From assembly GCA_002633005.1 (NCBI GenBank), contig NMRA01000663.1, forward strand, positions 166,233 through 218,600: a stretch of DNA of 52,368 bases, given 5' to 3'. Both the position numbers and the translations under genes were made by a program. Positions 1 through 10,984 of the stretch are shown here, one piece after another; position 1 is the stretch's first letter; each line of letters opens with the position of its first letter. The notes under the pieces are model-generated. The model did not search any database and was not told the DNA's origin. It saw only the letters and a list, made by a program, of their open reading frames with translations. Source of the stretch: Phoronis australis (lineage: Eukaryota; Phoronida; Phoronidae).

Positions 1-299
1 ACACACCACACTTTTTCGTATACGACTTTTCGTATGCTAAAAAAGGTGTGTGTAAGCAGATGTTCCAACAAAAATTTTTGCTGGTGGCGTGACTCATACC
101 CAGATGTGCACAATATGGTTTCACGAAACTTATGTGCCAAGTTCATGTGACGAAATCGAGAAGGGTTTTTAATTATCTTAAGAAAAACTCCAGAGACATG
201 TTAAGTGCCAGAAACTTACCAGGATGCATGGAAATTTCACTATTTGGCTACAAAAACAAAAAAAAATATCTTACACGGGAGGGGAAACCCCCTCCCGAC

Positions 300-392
300 C
301 TCCCCCCGCTCGGCGCCACGCGCCTAGGATTCGACCTTGACGGGAATCCTAAACCCCCCCCCCTTGCCGCTGAAAACGTAGATCCGCCACTG
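300..392 (-). mobile_element. Terminal fragment of a CAGTGGCGGAT-type DNA transposon
   Basis: Read on the minus strand, the segment starts CAGTGGCGGATCTACG and runs into a G-rich stretch. This is the same terminus type as the elements at 38008-38119, 38763-39065 and 41438-41495. Only one end is recognisable here. A 7-bp hairpin (AGGATTC/GAATCCT) and a long C run lie just inside. It is probably a truncated non-autonomous copy. No coding capacity is seen. Confidence 0.5.
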
Positions 393-1107
393 TTGGGGAC
401 GATCAGAATCTGAGCTCGGACCTCTGTGACCCTCTAGCCAGCCAGCCAGCTGTATGAAGACTATCGTCAAAATACAGCTAGGTACCCGTGACTGTGTGTA
501 TTTCTTCTGTAGACCCCGAAATTGCACACAACCAGGGTAGTTCTGCTCGTCACCTCCGGTGAAACTTGTATCAACATGTAAAGAGCTTCAGACCGAACGG
601 GGTGCATGCAACTAATCTGGGAATCAACCGACACTCACCTTGCCCATTACAGCCGTTTAATTGAAAAACAATGCAATAAACGTCATTTTCTTGCGTAACT
701 CTCCGCCTTTTCTAACAACGAAAAGTAAGTCGTTTTGAAAACAGTACGCTCGTGTCACGTGCACGCGCCATTTCCTAAATTTTTGCGACATCTCTGACCT
801 GTGACCCCAGGCCATAGTCCCAGCTCTCCTATCTTTCACCTCCGTGGCTACTTTTGGGGGGCAACGGGAACTTTGCAATAAACCCATCTACAGATGTTCA
901 AAAGTCAATTTCAAAAAAGTTCCCAAGAATACACTAGCACGTTTAGTAGGAATATTAATTTAAAAGTTGGTAAAAATATAACCTCAACTAATATGTTAGC
1001 CACCAGGTGTCAGTGTAAAATGACCCGAACAGCCAATCAAATGCCAGGAAAATATTGTGTCCATACCTTCCTCTTCAAAAGTCGTCTGCTTGGCATGAAA
1101 ACATTCG
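393..1107. other. No recognisable gene
   Basis: Short open frames occur on both strands, but none has recognisable motifs, codon bias or splice-site context. I see no repeat related to the rest of the window. Confidence 0.5.
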
Positions 1108-1118
1108 TCAGAGAACAG

Positions 1119-2176
1119 TTTTTTTTAATGTTTATTACGAAATCTTCAGAATACAATGAATATACATAACCCAGAAAGCGTCAAGAGGCATTAGATCTGG
1201 GTAAAAAAATACAAAGAAGTCTATATACAATGATTATATACGAATACATAAATAAAAAAACTGATGTTAAGAATACAATGATATATGACAACGAATGAAA
1301 ATAATTCATTTTCATACAGATGCATAAAATTCTATCCACTCACACAAAGAGATTTAATGTTATAAAGAAATTCTGATACTATTTCAAATAAAACCATATT
1401 TTCGTTTGAGTTAAGTTCTTGACATCCACATAGAAAGAAATTAATTTTGTTGTACAATTGCGGAATTTCAGAGTATTTTTTATAAACATTGGGGTATTGT
1501 TCGAGTGCCTGGAAGAGCTGTACCCTCTCCTCCTTGCATACCTCACAAGCAAAGAAAAGATGAGGATATGTCTGGGTATCTCCACAGGAACACAGAGCCG
1601 AAATATTATTAATCTGTATAGGATTATTTCATGGTTGCGGGGAAGTTGGAATGATGTCAATGGGACTGGCAGGTCTGGAGTAGTGGTATGCATTTTAAAG
1701 TTATTTTTGAGAGTGAAGATTGAAGTGCTTTCTTTTATTTTGAAAGGTAAGGAATTCCAGTTGTCAATACAAGTTAATATCGTTGATCTTCGGAAGGCTT
1801 GGCTGAATAGTATACATATTGCTTTGCCGGAGTCCTGGTCTCGTGCTTAGTCTTTTGTAGGAGTCAAAGAGGATTTTGTTAGAGTAATTGTTTATGTTGG
1901 TTAAGACTTTGAATGTATACATGGACAGGTGGAGTTTGTTACGACGGGTTGCTAGTTTGCTCCAGTGAAGACTATTTAGAACCTTGATTGTGTTGGACCC
2001 TTTGTATGCCCCGGTTATGGCTAAAGCTGCTTGGTATTGTAGTCTTTCTAATTGGAGAAGTATGCCAGCGTTTGCCGATTCGTAGATAATGTCACAGTAA
2101 TCTAGATGTGGAAGTACAAAAGACTTGAACAGAATTTCAAGATGCATGGAGTTGAGATGACGAGAGATAATTCTAA
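1119..2176 (-). mobile_element. 5'-truncated non-LTR retrotransposon (LINE) with target-site duplication
   Basis: On the minus strand the element begins inside the C-terminal part of a reverse transcriptase ORF. It contains LPHLDYCDIIYE, the usual region after the RT palm, followed by a residue pattern CSCGDTQTYPHLFFAC that resembles the CxC...H...C zinc-knuckle typical of LINE C-termini. All of this is in one reading frame, interrupted by an in-frame TGA at 1766-1764 and further stops, so the copy is dead. The 3' end has an AT-rich UTR and a short A-tract (T-run from 1119 on the plus strand). The 11-bp direct repeat TCAGAGAACAG flanks it at 1108-1118 and 2177-2187, the expected target-site duplication of target-primed reverse transcription. 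The coding frame stays open up to the truncation point. The clade is uncertain; CR1/Jockey-like is most likely. Confidence 0.85.
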
Positions 2177-2248
2177 TCAGAGAACAGTCGGCTGACGTTA
2201 TCCTGCTGGCTTAGCTAGCTTATTATTGCCACTGACTACATTGGATAG

Positions 2249-2275
2249 TATCAGGAAGAGTATCTCTTCCTGATA
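2249..2275. repeat. Perfect 12-bp hairpin
   Basis: TATCAGGAAGAG is followed by a 3-base loop and its exact complement CTCTTCCTGATA. It lies just outside the LINE insertion. No T-tract or other function is evident. It may be a remnant of an inverted-repeat transposon. Confidence 0.6.
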
Positions 2276-2294
2276 GTATTAATTCTTGGATGGG

Positions 2295-2410
2295 TGTGCA
2301 AGTAATAGGCAATTACCAAGGGCTCAAAAACCAGCAGGCAGCAGTTAGGAATTGAGGAAAGCCAAATCAAGTGGCCAGGAGTGTCATCGTACTGAAACAA
2401 TTCTTGGCAC
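2295..2410 (+). repeat. Copy of the inverted-repeat arm found at 50.8 and 51.7 kb
   Basis: The core CCAGCAGGCAGCAGTTAGG, followed by ATTGAGGAAAGCC, closely matches 50826-50865 (plus strand) and the complement of 51690-51740. The stretch ending AATTCTTGGCA also matches the 51.7-kb arm. This is a single dispersed copy of that transposon-like family. The left boundary is not clear. Confidence 0.6.
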
Positions 2411-2682
2411 ATTTCTCAATCTTTGTATTTCGCAAAGAACAGTTTTGGGACAGCTAGGACTCTGCTGAAACCATGAATTATTGAACGAGTGTGCGACTTC
2501 ACAATAGACTGGCAAGGTGTCTGCCCCTTATTGCATTCGTGTGTCAGTTTCTGCTCAAATTTCCGAGCTGGAACTTTCAGATATTACCTGGTCTACTAAG
2601 GCTATTGCAAATAAATGTATCAACATTGAGTGCAAGAGAAGTATCATTGGTGATAAGTTTTGGTGAAAAAACAGAGCTCTTG

Positions 2683-3024
2683 TCATGCGCGCACCCAGGG
2701 GTGAGGGGTTCGAGGGCTTGAGCGAGCCTCTCCCATTTGGTAAAGAGGGTAAAAAGGTCCGACCGCCTCAGAGAAACAAAAACTCCGAAAAAAATAGAAA
2801 ACGAGACAAAAGTTCACTAAAAAAGCAGGAACTACCAAAATTCGGCGAACGCACAATTCATAGCTCTGAAGTACCTAGCCTTGGTACAAATAAATATACA
2901 GCTGTATTTTGACTAGTCTTCATTCAGCTAGCTGGCTGGCTATGAAGTACCCCGTGAATCTTAATAAATGTCCACATTCTCAAAAACTCGAGACCCCCGT
3001 TTTTTAGGCTTGGCGCGCGCATGC
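2683..3024. mobile_element. Non-autonomous element with CATGCGCGC inverted ends
   Basis: The left end CATGCGCGCACCC and the right end, whose complement reads GCATGCGCGCGCC, form imperfect terminal inverted repeats about 340 bp apart. Related GCATGCGCGCACCC ends occur at 29898. The interior is A-rich and non-coding. I infer a MITE. No clear target duplication is visible. Confidence 0.4.
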
Positions 3025-3057
3025 TTCTATCACAAGCAGTGTTACAAACACTTAAAC

Positions 3058-3340
3058 AGATGTAACAAAAATTGAAAGAGCTCTTAAAAAAGAAAAAGAC
3101 CAAGGTGATGATGGAAATAATGTTGAGCCCACTAGAAAATTAAGGAGATTGTCACTGTCAGTTACATGTACATTTAACAGTGCTCAAAGAAATATACCAT
3201 ATATGTCTTGCCACCACAATGAACCATTTGCCACAAATCAAATTTCATCACAGGGGAACTTCACAAGCAAAAGAAAAGTTGAAAACCTATCGCAGTTCCA
3301 AACATTCAATTGTAAATATGCCTATCTATTCTTAATTTGA
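3058..3340 (+). other. Open frame of about 94 codons, unrecognised
   Basis: A frame closed upstream by TAA stays open to TGA at 3338-3340. It has a basic and acidic start (IERALKKEKDQGDDG) followed by RKLRRLSLS. It has no ATG near its beginning, so if it is real it would be an exon or a fragment of a transposon protein. It lies about 800 bp upstream of the cysteine-rich transposon remnant on the same strand and could be an earlier part of that ORF. This is inference; I do not recognise the peptide. Confidence 0.25.
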
Positions 3341-4150
3341 AAAGGTGTCATTTATGGTAAATAATCTTTGGTTTAGGTCACAGAACAAAAATTATTTTGC
3401 TTGATAAATTTATAGTAATAGTGGTCTCAATCTCAAATGTACTGGCAATAGTTTTTGATCAACACAGTGTGACTGCTTTTTATGAACTTCTAAGCCTAAT
3501 TTGAGATTCTTTTATGTAAAATAATGATCAGTGATTGGAATTTGAGAAATATAAAAATGGAAATATTGCCTGTGTTCTGTAACTTATTTATCTTGAAAAT
3601 TCAAATATTGCGAAGATTTCAGTATCTCACATTTTGAAGATCTTGAATTGGAGTTTTAGCAAAGGAAAATTTTTACTCTTCCAATTATGTGCTATTTGAA
3701 ACAAGAAGAGTCAAATGAAATTTTAGCTCTACGGTAAAGAAGACGCTTTTCAATTTCAAACAAAAACTATTGCCAACATGACCATTCCTCTATTTTTCAA
3801 AGGCTGTACTACTGTATTAAGGATGACAAAAATGTTTCTGTTTTAAATTGTTTGAAGGCAGCTGCACAGTGAAATCAATGCTAGTAATGATGCTCATTTC
3901 TCCAAATGCTTATTTTTGCTGAGCACTTAGACAAAATGAAATTTCAGTTGTTGGCCATACTGTGTGCTAAAGTGACGAGTATTTCGGTTATCTATTTCAG
4001 TTAAATAGGATTACTGTAACAAGGTGTCAGATGAAATGGTATTCAGGTTGTCAAAACTTTTTTTTTATTTTGGGTAGGGTGCAGGCTTGCAGAGATATTT
4101 TTTTAACTTTGTCTTTGCCATTAAAGTTGTGCTCAAAATTTGTGTTTCCT
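3341..4150. other. No recognisable gene
   Basis: AT-rich sequence with short T-runs. No frame with motifs, no inverted ends and no similarity to other parts of the window were noticed. Confidence 0.5.
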
Positions 4151-4154
4151 GGTT

Positions 4155-4628
4155 AACTCATGGAAGACATTAAACGGTTTGTATGCAAGCTGTATGGCAA
4201 GTCATGAACAGTTAACAAAGCACGCTACCACATATTCAGGTTGAAATCTGTGATCTGTCTCCTCATCATGATTGTTTGCTGCTACATGCTAAAAGAGCAA
4301 ACTACCAGTGTGCCATTCACAAACGAGCCTTGCAACATGTCAGTGCACCATCTCCAGTTGCTAATGGGTGGCTTTTGGAGCTGGGTAGTCTGATTCTCCA
4401 CTGGATGACTCTGCCTTTAGCCCCAGAAAATGCCATGAAAAATGTTAATGGCAAGTGTAAAAGAAGTGGTTGATGTAAAAAAATATGCTCTTGTTTGGAG
4501 TCAGGCATGCCATGGTCTAAGCTGTGTGACTGTCCAGACTGTGTGAACACGGTGTCTCAGTCAAAAAACAAATTTTGATGACTATAATGATGATATAAAT
4601 GATGATGAAGTGGAAGAAGAAACATAAT
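4155..4628 (+). pseudogene. Decayed C-terminus of a transposon-type cysteine-rich protein
   Basis: The plus strand encodes, with interruptions, FVCKLYGKS, ARYHIF, then CLLLHAKRANYQCAI, GWLLELG and WMTLPLAPE. A cysteine-rich stretch follows (GKCKRSG, stop, CKKICSC, GMPWSKLCDCPDC) and then an acidic tail (NDDINDDEVEEE). This order of LYG, RY.IF, H.KRANYQ, W.....P.P and spaced CxC/CxxC matches a module I know from repetitive, uncharacterised proteins scattered through invertebrate genomes. There is an in-frame TGA at 4471-4473 between the aromatic and Cys-rich parts, another stop after NKF, and a frameshift before the acidic tail. The copy is therefore non-functional. The function of the parent protein is not known to me; mobile-element origin is inferred from its repetitive nature. 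Confidence 0.6.
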
Positions 4629-4639
4629 AAGTGAACGTT

Positions 4640-5955
4640 ATGTTGTTAAACAACTTTAAATTTTCAACCTAATGGAAAATGTGGACAACATTTTATCATG
4701 CTCATGATGACTGCACACTGCTCGGTGTGTCGTTCCCTCTGTGGCAGTTGACAGTGAACTGCAATGTGGGATAATGTTAATTAATTATGACAATTAATGA
4801 GATTGATGACAGAAAATTTGTTGCATAAGCATTGGAAATGTATGGTGTTCACTGGTTGTGATGTCAAATCTTTATCAAGTTCCAAATGGTTAACAGTATA
4901 GTCTTTTTGTAGGAGTTCAGAATATAGTAGTATGTTTTCTGGCCAAGAGGAGGCGCTTCTAAAATTTTACTTTTTCTCTTTTTTTGAGCAATTTTCCGCC
5001 TAATGTCATAATATTTATCACTTTCCTTGTTCAATAACTTCAAATGAACAAAACCTAATCATATTATCATTCAGTTTTTGTCTAGTGTTGTTGGTTTTTG
5101 AAGATTGGTTTTCTGTGTCAAATTTTGCAAAAAATCAGATTTTTGAGGTCAAATTTCTCGAAAACGTGCAAGTCAAACCTTGGGAACTTTTTAGATTCTT
5201 AAAATATACTACTTAATGACCTCAGTTAAAAACACTAAAATTATCTTGCCGGGCCCCCAAAAAGTGGCCACGGAAGTGATTTTCTAGGCTTCCTAGACAA
5301 GAGTCGAATGGACTATCGACTATGGCCTACCCCTGACATTCCCGTTTAACTAGTTACGCCCGTGTGGGAGGGGCCCGGGGCCCTTTTAATCTTCATCCGC
5401 GTCAGCGCAGAGTATTATCTTCAGCAACCGCCAGACTCCAAGAATCAATCAAATCACACGTCTTGAAACCCCGGAGGTTTGAAATCACACTTGTTGTTGA
5501 CGAAGGTGGTGGTCAAACTCTCCAATTGGAGGCGTTTCAAAGTCACGTGGTACTTTTAGTTTACATAAATTCGAAATAGGTCACACGTTTGAGATCTGTT
5601 TATCCCAGTGAGAAGGACAAGGAAATTCGTGGCATTTGAAGTTGATAGAACTAGCAACGCTTTCGTTTACGAGACAGTGTAACGCACACGTTGGAAGACC
5701 CTTTCTCGAGAACGTAAGTAATTCATCAGTTTCCAATTTTATTTTCAGATTTGAAAGAAACTCCTTAATACGAATTTTCCGACTTACGTAATTTCCCATG
5801 GCGAGTTTTATGTAACTTATTGCCTACGTGCATTGCCTGCATTTATGTAAAAACTTTCATAAGTTCAGCCATAATGCGTCTACTTTAAAATGAAATGTTA
5901 GAGTGTGGGATCTCAACCCCAGTAAGTCTATGGGTCTTGGTAACACCCACCCACT
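4640..5955. other. No recognisable gene
   Basis: No convincing exon or repeat family was seen. A GC-rich patch lies at about 5250-5390 and short open frames flank 5580. These look like chance frames. Confidence 0.5.
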
Positions 5956-5959
5956 CATT

Positions 5960-7305
5960 CATAAAAGCAATGCTTTGGAACTGGCCCGAGCTCTGACCCT
6001 CTTATTTGAACCACCACTTTAGGTCTGGCACTGGAGAAATGCGAACGTAGTTACCCCCGTTTTCATAAAAGGAGAAAACTACTTACCTGAGAACTACAGA
6101 CCTATATCACTAACCAGTGTAGTGTGTAAAAAGCTTGTCCACATGATTTTAGAGCACTGCGACTCAAATATAACGTCATATGTCTGGAACAACATGGATT
6201 CCGTTCAAAAATGTGTTGTGAAACTCAACTGCTGGGCTTCATCGATGAGATTAGTGTGCACGTTGAAAAAGGTTATAGTGTTGATACTCTCATAATATAA
6301 TAGATTTTAGTAAAGCCTTCGATAAGGTAAACCACTCCTTACTGACCCACAAATTAAACCTATACGGTTTACCAGGTACTATTAACAACTGGTCTGGATC
6401 TCAAGTTTCCTAACTGGACGACAACAAACTGAAGTTGTCAGAGGCGAGAAGTCCTTAAGTATACCTGTGTAGTCTGGGATAACCCAAGGCTCAGTATTAG
6501 GCCCCTGCTTATTCCTATTATTCATAAACCATATTCTCTTTGGCCTGTCTGGTAAAATAAGACTATTTGCAGACGATACAACTTGTTACAACATTGCTCT
6601 GCAGAAAGATTTAGATAGTCTTGCTCTGTGGGAGGACAAGTGGCTTATGGCTTTCCACCCTGACAAGTGTAGTGCCCTCACCCTGACCAGAAAAAGCCAA
6701 ATCCAGCCCACCTCCTATGTTCTTCACATTCACAGGCTAAAGTCAGTCAAGGAGGCTAAATATTTGGGCGTTGCCATCTCGCTTGACCTCAAATGGTCAT
6801 CCCTCATAAGCAACATCCAGAAGAAAGCAAGTCAAACTCTGGGCTTTCTTCGGTGAAACTTGCGTATAAGCAGTCTACGATGTAAGGAGTTTGCATATAA
6901 AACAATGGTTTGACCCACCTTGGAATACGCCTCTACTGTTTGGGACCCTTATATCCAAAAAGACATTGCAGCTGTAGAGATTTGAGGAGAGCTGCTCGCT
7001 GGGTCACGAGACGGGTCAATCGTCTATCCTCTGTTGTTTCAATGTTAGAAACCTTAAACTGGCCCACCCTCAGTCACAGACACAAAATCTGTCGACTGAA
7101 AATGTTTTACAAATATGATAACATCTCAGTGATCATCAACTCTGATGTTGCCCCTATCGCAGATCTTACTGTCTCGGGCATCTGTACCATAAGGTCATCC
7201 AATTACAGCATTCTAATAAATAGGACAGGTTACAGGAAAAAGACATTCTTTCCTAGAACAGTCGCGAATATCTTTGTTAGCAAGCTATCTGCCTTTCTGA
7301 AGTAA
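5960..7305 (+). mobile_element. Degenerate non-LTR retrotransposon reverse transcriptase (CR1/Jockey type)
   Basis: Frames on the plus strand give successive RT signatures in the correct order: WRNANVVTPVFIKG and ENYRPISLTSVVCK (fingers, about 6035-6135), DFSKAFDKVNHSLL (motif A, about 6303), GITQGSVLGP (motif B, about 6478) and LFADDTT (motif C, about 6563). They continue with HPDKCSALTLTR, KYLGVAISLDLKW, LEYASTVWDPY, then a C-terminal stretch ending near FVSKLSAFLK. The catalytic Asp residues of motifs A and C are still present, but several frameshifts and stops break the ORF (for example TGA at 6854-6856 and after KTMV). The order and motif spacing are those of CR1/L2/Jockey-group LINEs. 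The endonuclease and 5' part are missing. No A-tract or target duplication was identified. Confidence 0.88.
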
Positions 7306-7309
7306 CATA

Positions 7310-10260
7310 GTGGGGTGCTTCCATTTGGGTAGGGTCATGAGTGCAGGTCTCCCACTGAGTAAGCGATGTTTAAAGAATTGTTGTAGTGTTGGCATGAAAT
7401 AATCTAATTTGTGCGTTGCCTGTCATGTAGAGGCCGTCTCAATTGCTTACATTCTCAAAATTGAAAATTATACACCTATGTTGCCTTTGCTTTGAAATAA
7501 TCATATGAGCATTTGATTGGGGGCTTCCGTATTTGCTTTATATGGCACTGAACGGGTATGAAGAGCTTCACTCATACAGTTAACTTTGTTACAACAGAAG
7601 CTTCTATGTCAAATGTGGTTAAACGCGAAGTTAAGTGTTAGTGTTCCCATCAGTTTGGATTTATAGTTCACCGAAGTTATTGCAAGGTGGCCCTAATATG
7701 ATCATGACTTCACAAGGCAGCCAATGGTTGTCAAGTTGGGAAGATGGCGATGTACTAGAAAACGACTTGTGAAAAAAGTGACCCTTGAGCAGGCTAATAG
7801 CTTATCCAAACAAGTTAATTGTTCATACTGACCGCAACTCCCCAATACATCGACTCGTCGACATTAGTATGAAAGGCCCTTTAGTCAAGGAACTGTCACA
7901 GGACACATTCCTGACCACAGGCACCATTTTGGGCTTGGTGGGAATACAAGATGGGTGAATCCATTTCCTGGTTGTCCAAATTTGTTTGTTCATTCTGTTG
8001 AATGCATAGTATCTGGAATAATTGTGAAATTAGCATTAGTATTAAAGAAAACAAGGTTGCAATTTATTTTAAAATTGCTTTTTGTTATGAAATTCTCTCA
8101 AAGCCCAAAAGCCTTTGGATAATTTTTCGTAATTTTAAGAAACTTAAGCGCAGTAATAGTCTGTGTGTATTCTTATTCTTCAGGTCAAGTTGAAGTTAAG
8201 TGTATCCAATCACACTACAGGCAAAGAGTGCCTCTTGGTAAGTGTTTACAACAGGACAGTCACATAATTGTGTGGTCAGAGAAATGGTTAAAAAGTCATA
8301 GCTCCGTGAGACAAAAACAGTTTTCTTAGTCTTTACTTGACTTATTGATCGCATCATGTAACAGATTCAAAGACCATTTGTTTGAGACGTTTCTTTAAGT
8401 TAATTAATTTGAATTAGAAAAGGGGAAAACTGGCAAGGAAATAGTCAAAGGCAAACGATCTCATTGGGAAGCACCTTATAAGTGATTGGTTTAAGTGGTT
8501 GTTTCTTTTTGTTAGCTATAGTAATATCAATTTTCATCATAATAATAACTATCAAAATAGCCTTTTTTCATCGAAGGCAGTTTTTCAAATTATTTGTTGG
8601 TGGTGGCTATGGTACAAATTTTGGACATGTAAAAGTATTACTTTTTGCTAGACATCTTTTATGGAGAAATCAAGAAGAAAATTCCACTTGTCTGCCATAT
8701 TTTGCCCTAAATTTGTGACATTTCACCAATAGAAGGTGCACTTAATACTCACCTGTGTGTAGCTCAACATAAGCAGTGTTGTCCACAACCGAAAATTCAA
8801 ACTTGTGTGGCGCTTCTAAATTGCACATATTCGAAAGTCCATGCCCCAGTTTGTGCACTAAGTCTTGAAATAAATACATTGTTTTGGTACAAAAAGTCCA
8901 AAATGTCCAAATTTGCTTAAGAATCAGATTATGGAGAGCTCTGATAAGTGGTCAGACAGAAGGCTAAGATCTTCTGGAGTCCCTCCATAGCCAAGCCTGG
9001 GTATTGGTCTTGCCCCGTCCACTCACTGAGACATCTCACAGGAGTGCACGATGCTTCCCAAAATTAGGAAAAAGGTTGGGGAAAAGGAATATCTTTTTCA
9101 GATACGAACACAGCCTTTGAAAACATCCAAGTCATTTAAAATCACATGATCGTTGAAATGCAGAAACAGGCTACTGATGTGTTGGAACAGTGGTATTATC
9201 AAGTATGTAAAACGGGTTAGGTAAAAGACATGCTCAGACATGAGACCCAGTTCAGGATCCTCAAGACATATGACCGTACATCCCGGAACATGTCGGGCCT
9301 ACTCAGGTTATCAGGCTCATGTGTTTTTTATAATCCTTGTTCACTTTCACCGAGTCTGGCGAGTTGAATTGAGAGGATTGTGTGGTTCAAAAAGGAAGTT
9401 GCACAATTCCTAATTTGAATTGTACAAAAATTCCTGTCTCGCCTCACATGTATGTAAATATTTGATTTTCTTTTTGAAACACATTGTTTTTCTTTAGAAA
9501 TCTTGTTTTTTGCTGAAAGAGATACAAAGTTAAGTAAAAGTTTGCTTATGGATTCAAAAACCTGGAACCATCTTGTGTGATGTCTGTTTTTCCGAGTAGG
9601 GAATAAAGTGTAAATGCTGGAAACTGTAACTTGTGCTGTAACGTATACAATGGAGTACGTGCAACAGAGAAAAGGTAGTGAGCAGGCATATGTCATTCCT
9701 ATTTTGTGGATATTATACAGAAAACAAAATCATCTGTCATCTGTGCATTGCAGATTGTGTTTGAATGTGTCAGAACAGGGTTATTTATTATGCAAAATAT
9801 ACGTTTTGGTCTTGTTTAGTCTAATTACTTTGAAATTCCTAACGGCGTTTCTGAGGTAAGTTGTGAAGTTTTCGTTTAAGAAGGGTTTTATTTAAATCAA
9901 CCAAGAGGTTATTTTGCTATGAATGTACTAGTGCCCTTCTGAAATGTGAAATTTGACTGAAAAAAGGTGGCATTGTATTAACAAAAATAGCACAAATATA
10001 AAACATGGTTCTATAATGCCATATCTTTTTTCTCTCAGAAAGTGTATACTTTTGCTAGTTGACATAGCCTTGTTTTTTGGTATATGAAATAGAATGGAGG
10101 TCACTAAATAAGACTTGAGATAGCCTTAACTCTACCTTTTTAGTTGGTTCTAATCAACAGTTAGCAATAGATGGCGCCTGTTGCTAATGAATCACTAACA
10201 TTCGCCAAGAATGTGAGGAATTTATAAGCTATCTCTGAGTTGTGATGTTAGCAGTAGTTC
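7310..10260. other. No recognisable gene
   Basis: About 3 kb without a convincing exon, apart from a short transposon fragment at 7811-7884. Several short open frames (for example 8482-8718 with a hydrophobic start, and 9328-9696 on the minus strand) lack recognisable motifs. Confidence 0.5.
7811..7884 (+). mobile_element. Right-end fragment of the TTAA-flanked MITE family
   Basis: The core CGCAACTCCCCA, then CATCGAC, then ATGAAAGGCCCTTTAG matches the right end of the complete element at 19620-19679 (GCAACTCCCCAGAATATCGA to ATGAAAGGCCCTTTAA). Only the terminal 70 bp or so is present. The last base of the TTAA is changed. Confidence 0.6.
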
Positions 10261-10265
10261 TGAGG

Positions 10266-10440
10266 AGGTAGTGTGGCCTAGAGGAATAGGTGTCCACTTC
10301 CTTTACTTGGGCATCGCTTCATGTCCCACTGGGGCACACTGCTAGACCCTTGAGTCAGATATATAGCTCCTTGTATAGCTCATTGGTCTAGTCCTAAACA
10401 GGTCGTTCATTTAATTTTATCATTACGAGCCTGTCGTGCA
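10266..10440 (+). mobile_element. tRNA-derived SINE
   Basis: The head carries TGGCCTAGAGG (10274-10284), a good pol III A box, and GCTTCATGTCC (10316-10326), a decayed B box, at tRNA-like spacing. The following segment CCCACTGGGGCACACTGCTA, then GACC, then TGAGTCAG recurs in reverse orientation at 15900-15940, so this is a family and not a single tRNA relic. Mobilisation by a resident LINE is the general rule for SINEs and is not shown here. Confidence 0.65.
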
Positions 10441-10607
10441 AATCTAAAGAATATCGTATTCAATCGCATCCAATACATTCACTGGTGGATTTGGTGAGCT
10501 TGACAACAAAAATTAAGCTTAGAATTAGCTAACGTTTTAATTAGAGTTACTCTACCAAACGGCGTTAATTTTTTTGTTGACTCCAACTTTTTAATAAAGA
10601 CTTAATC

Positions 10608-10975
10608 TCAGTCATTGTTGCAGTTCTTGTGCATCCTACTATCTAATTGAGCGTCAAAATCCACCCCCAAAAATCTGAAAGATTTTTTTGTCCAAGACAG
10701 GCTTTCTTTTGTAGGAATCACATAATCACTACCAGTTTTACTTCCAAACCATATGGCTTTTGTTTTATCCACATTCTCTTGGAGACCGGAGACACTAGCA
10801 AACAAATGTAGTACATTCAATGTGCTAGTCAATGACAAATTCGACTCGTCCAAAGTAATTGATGTGTCGTCCATATATTGCGAAATCAAATATTCCTTAT
10901 TTCCTGCCACTACACGTGTAATATTTATATTATCCTTGATTAAATACGCTAAAACCTCAAATATTTTCTTGTTCT
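10608..10975 (-). mobile_element. Reverse transcriptase fragment of an L1/Tx1-like LINE
   Basis: The minus-strand frame reads AYLIKDNINITRVV, then EYLISQYMDDTSITLDES, then NVLHLFASVSGLQENVDKTK and SFRFLGVDFDAQLD. QYMDD is the catalytic motif C, and GLQENVDKTK followed by LGVDFD is the conserved stretch just after it in this LINE class. Both Asp residues of the motif are kept. Only about 120 residues remain. The layout resembles the element at 47.6-49.6 kb and probably comes from the same broad family. Confidence 0.82.
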
Positions 10976-10984
10976 AAAAAATCT

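Noticed and set aside
1-54. Inverted ACACACC/GGTGTGT at the window start as a transposon end.
   Set aside because: Only seven bases pair and the context is low complexity. The element, if any, would extend beyond the window.
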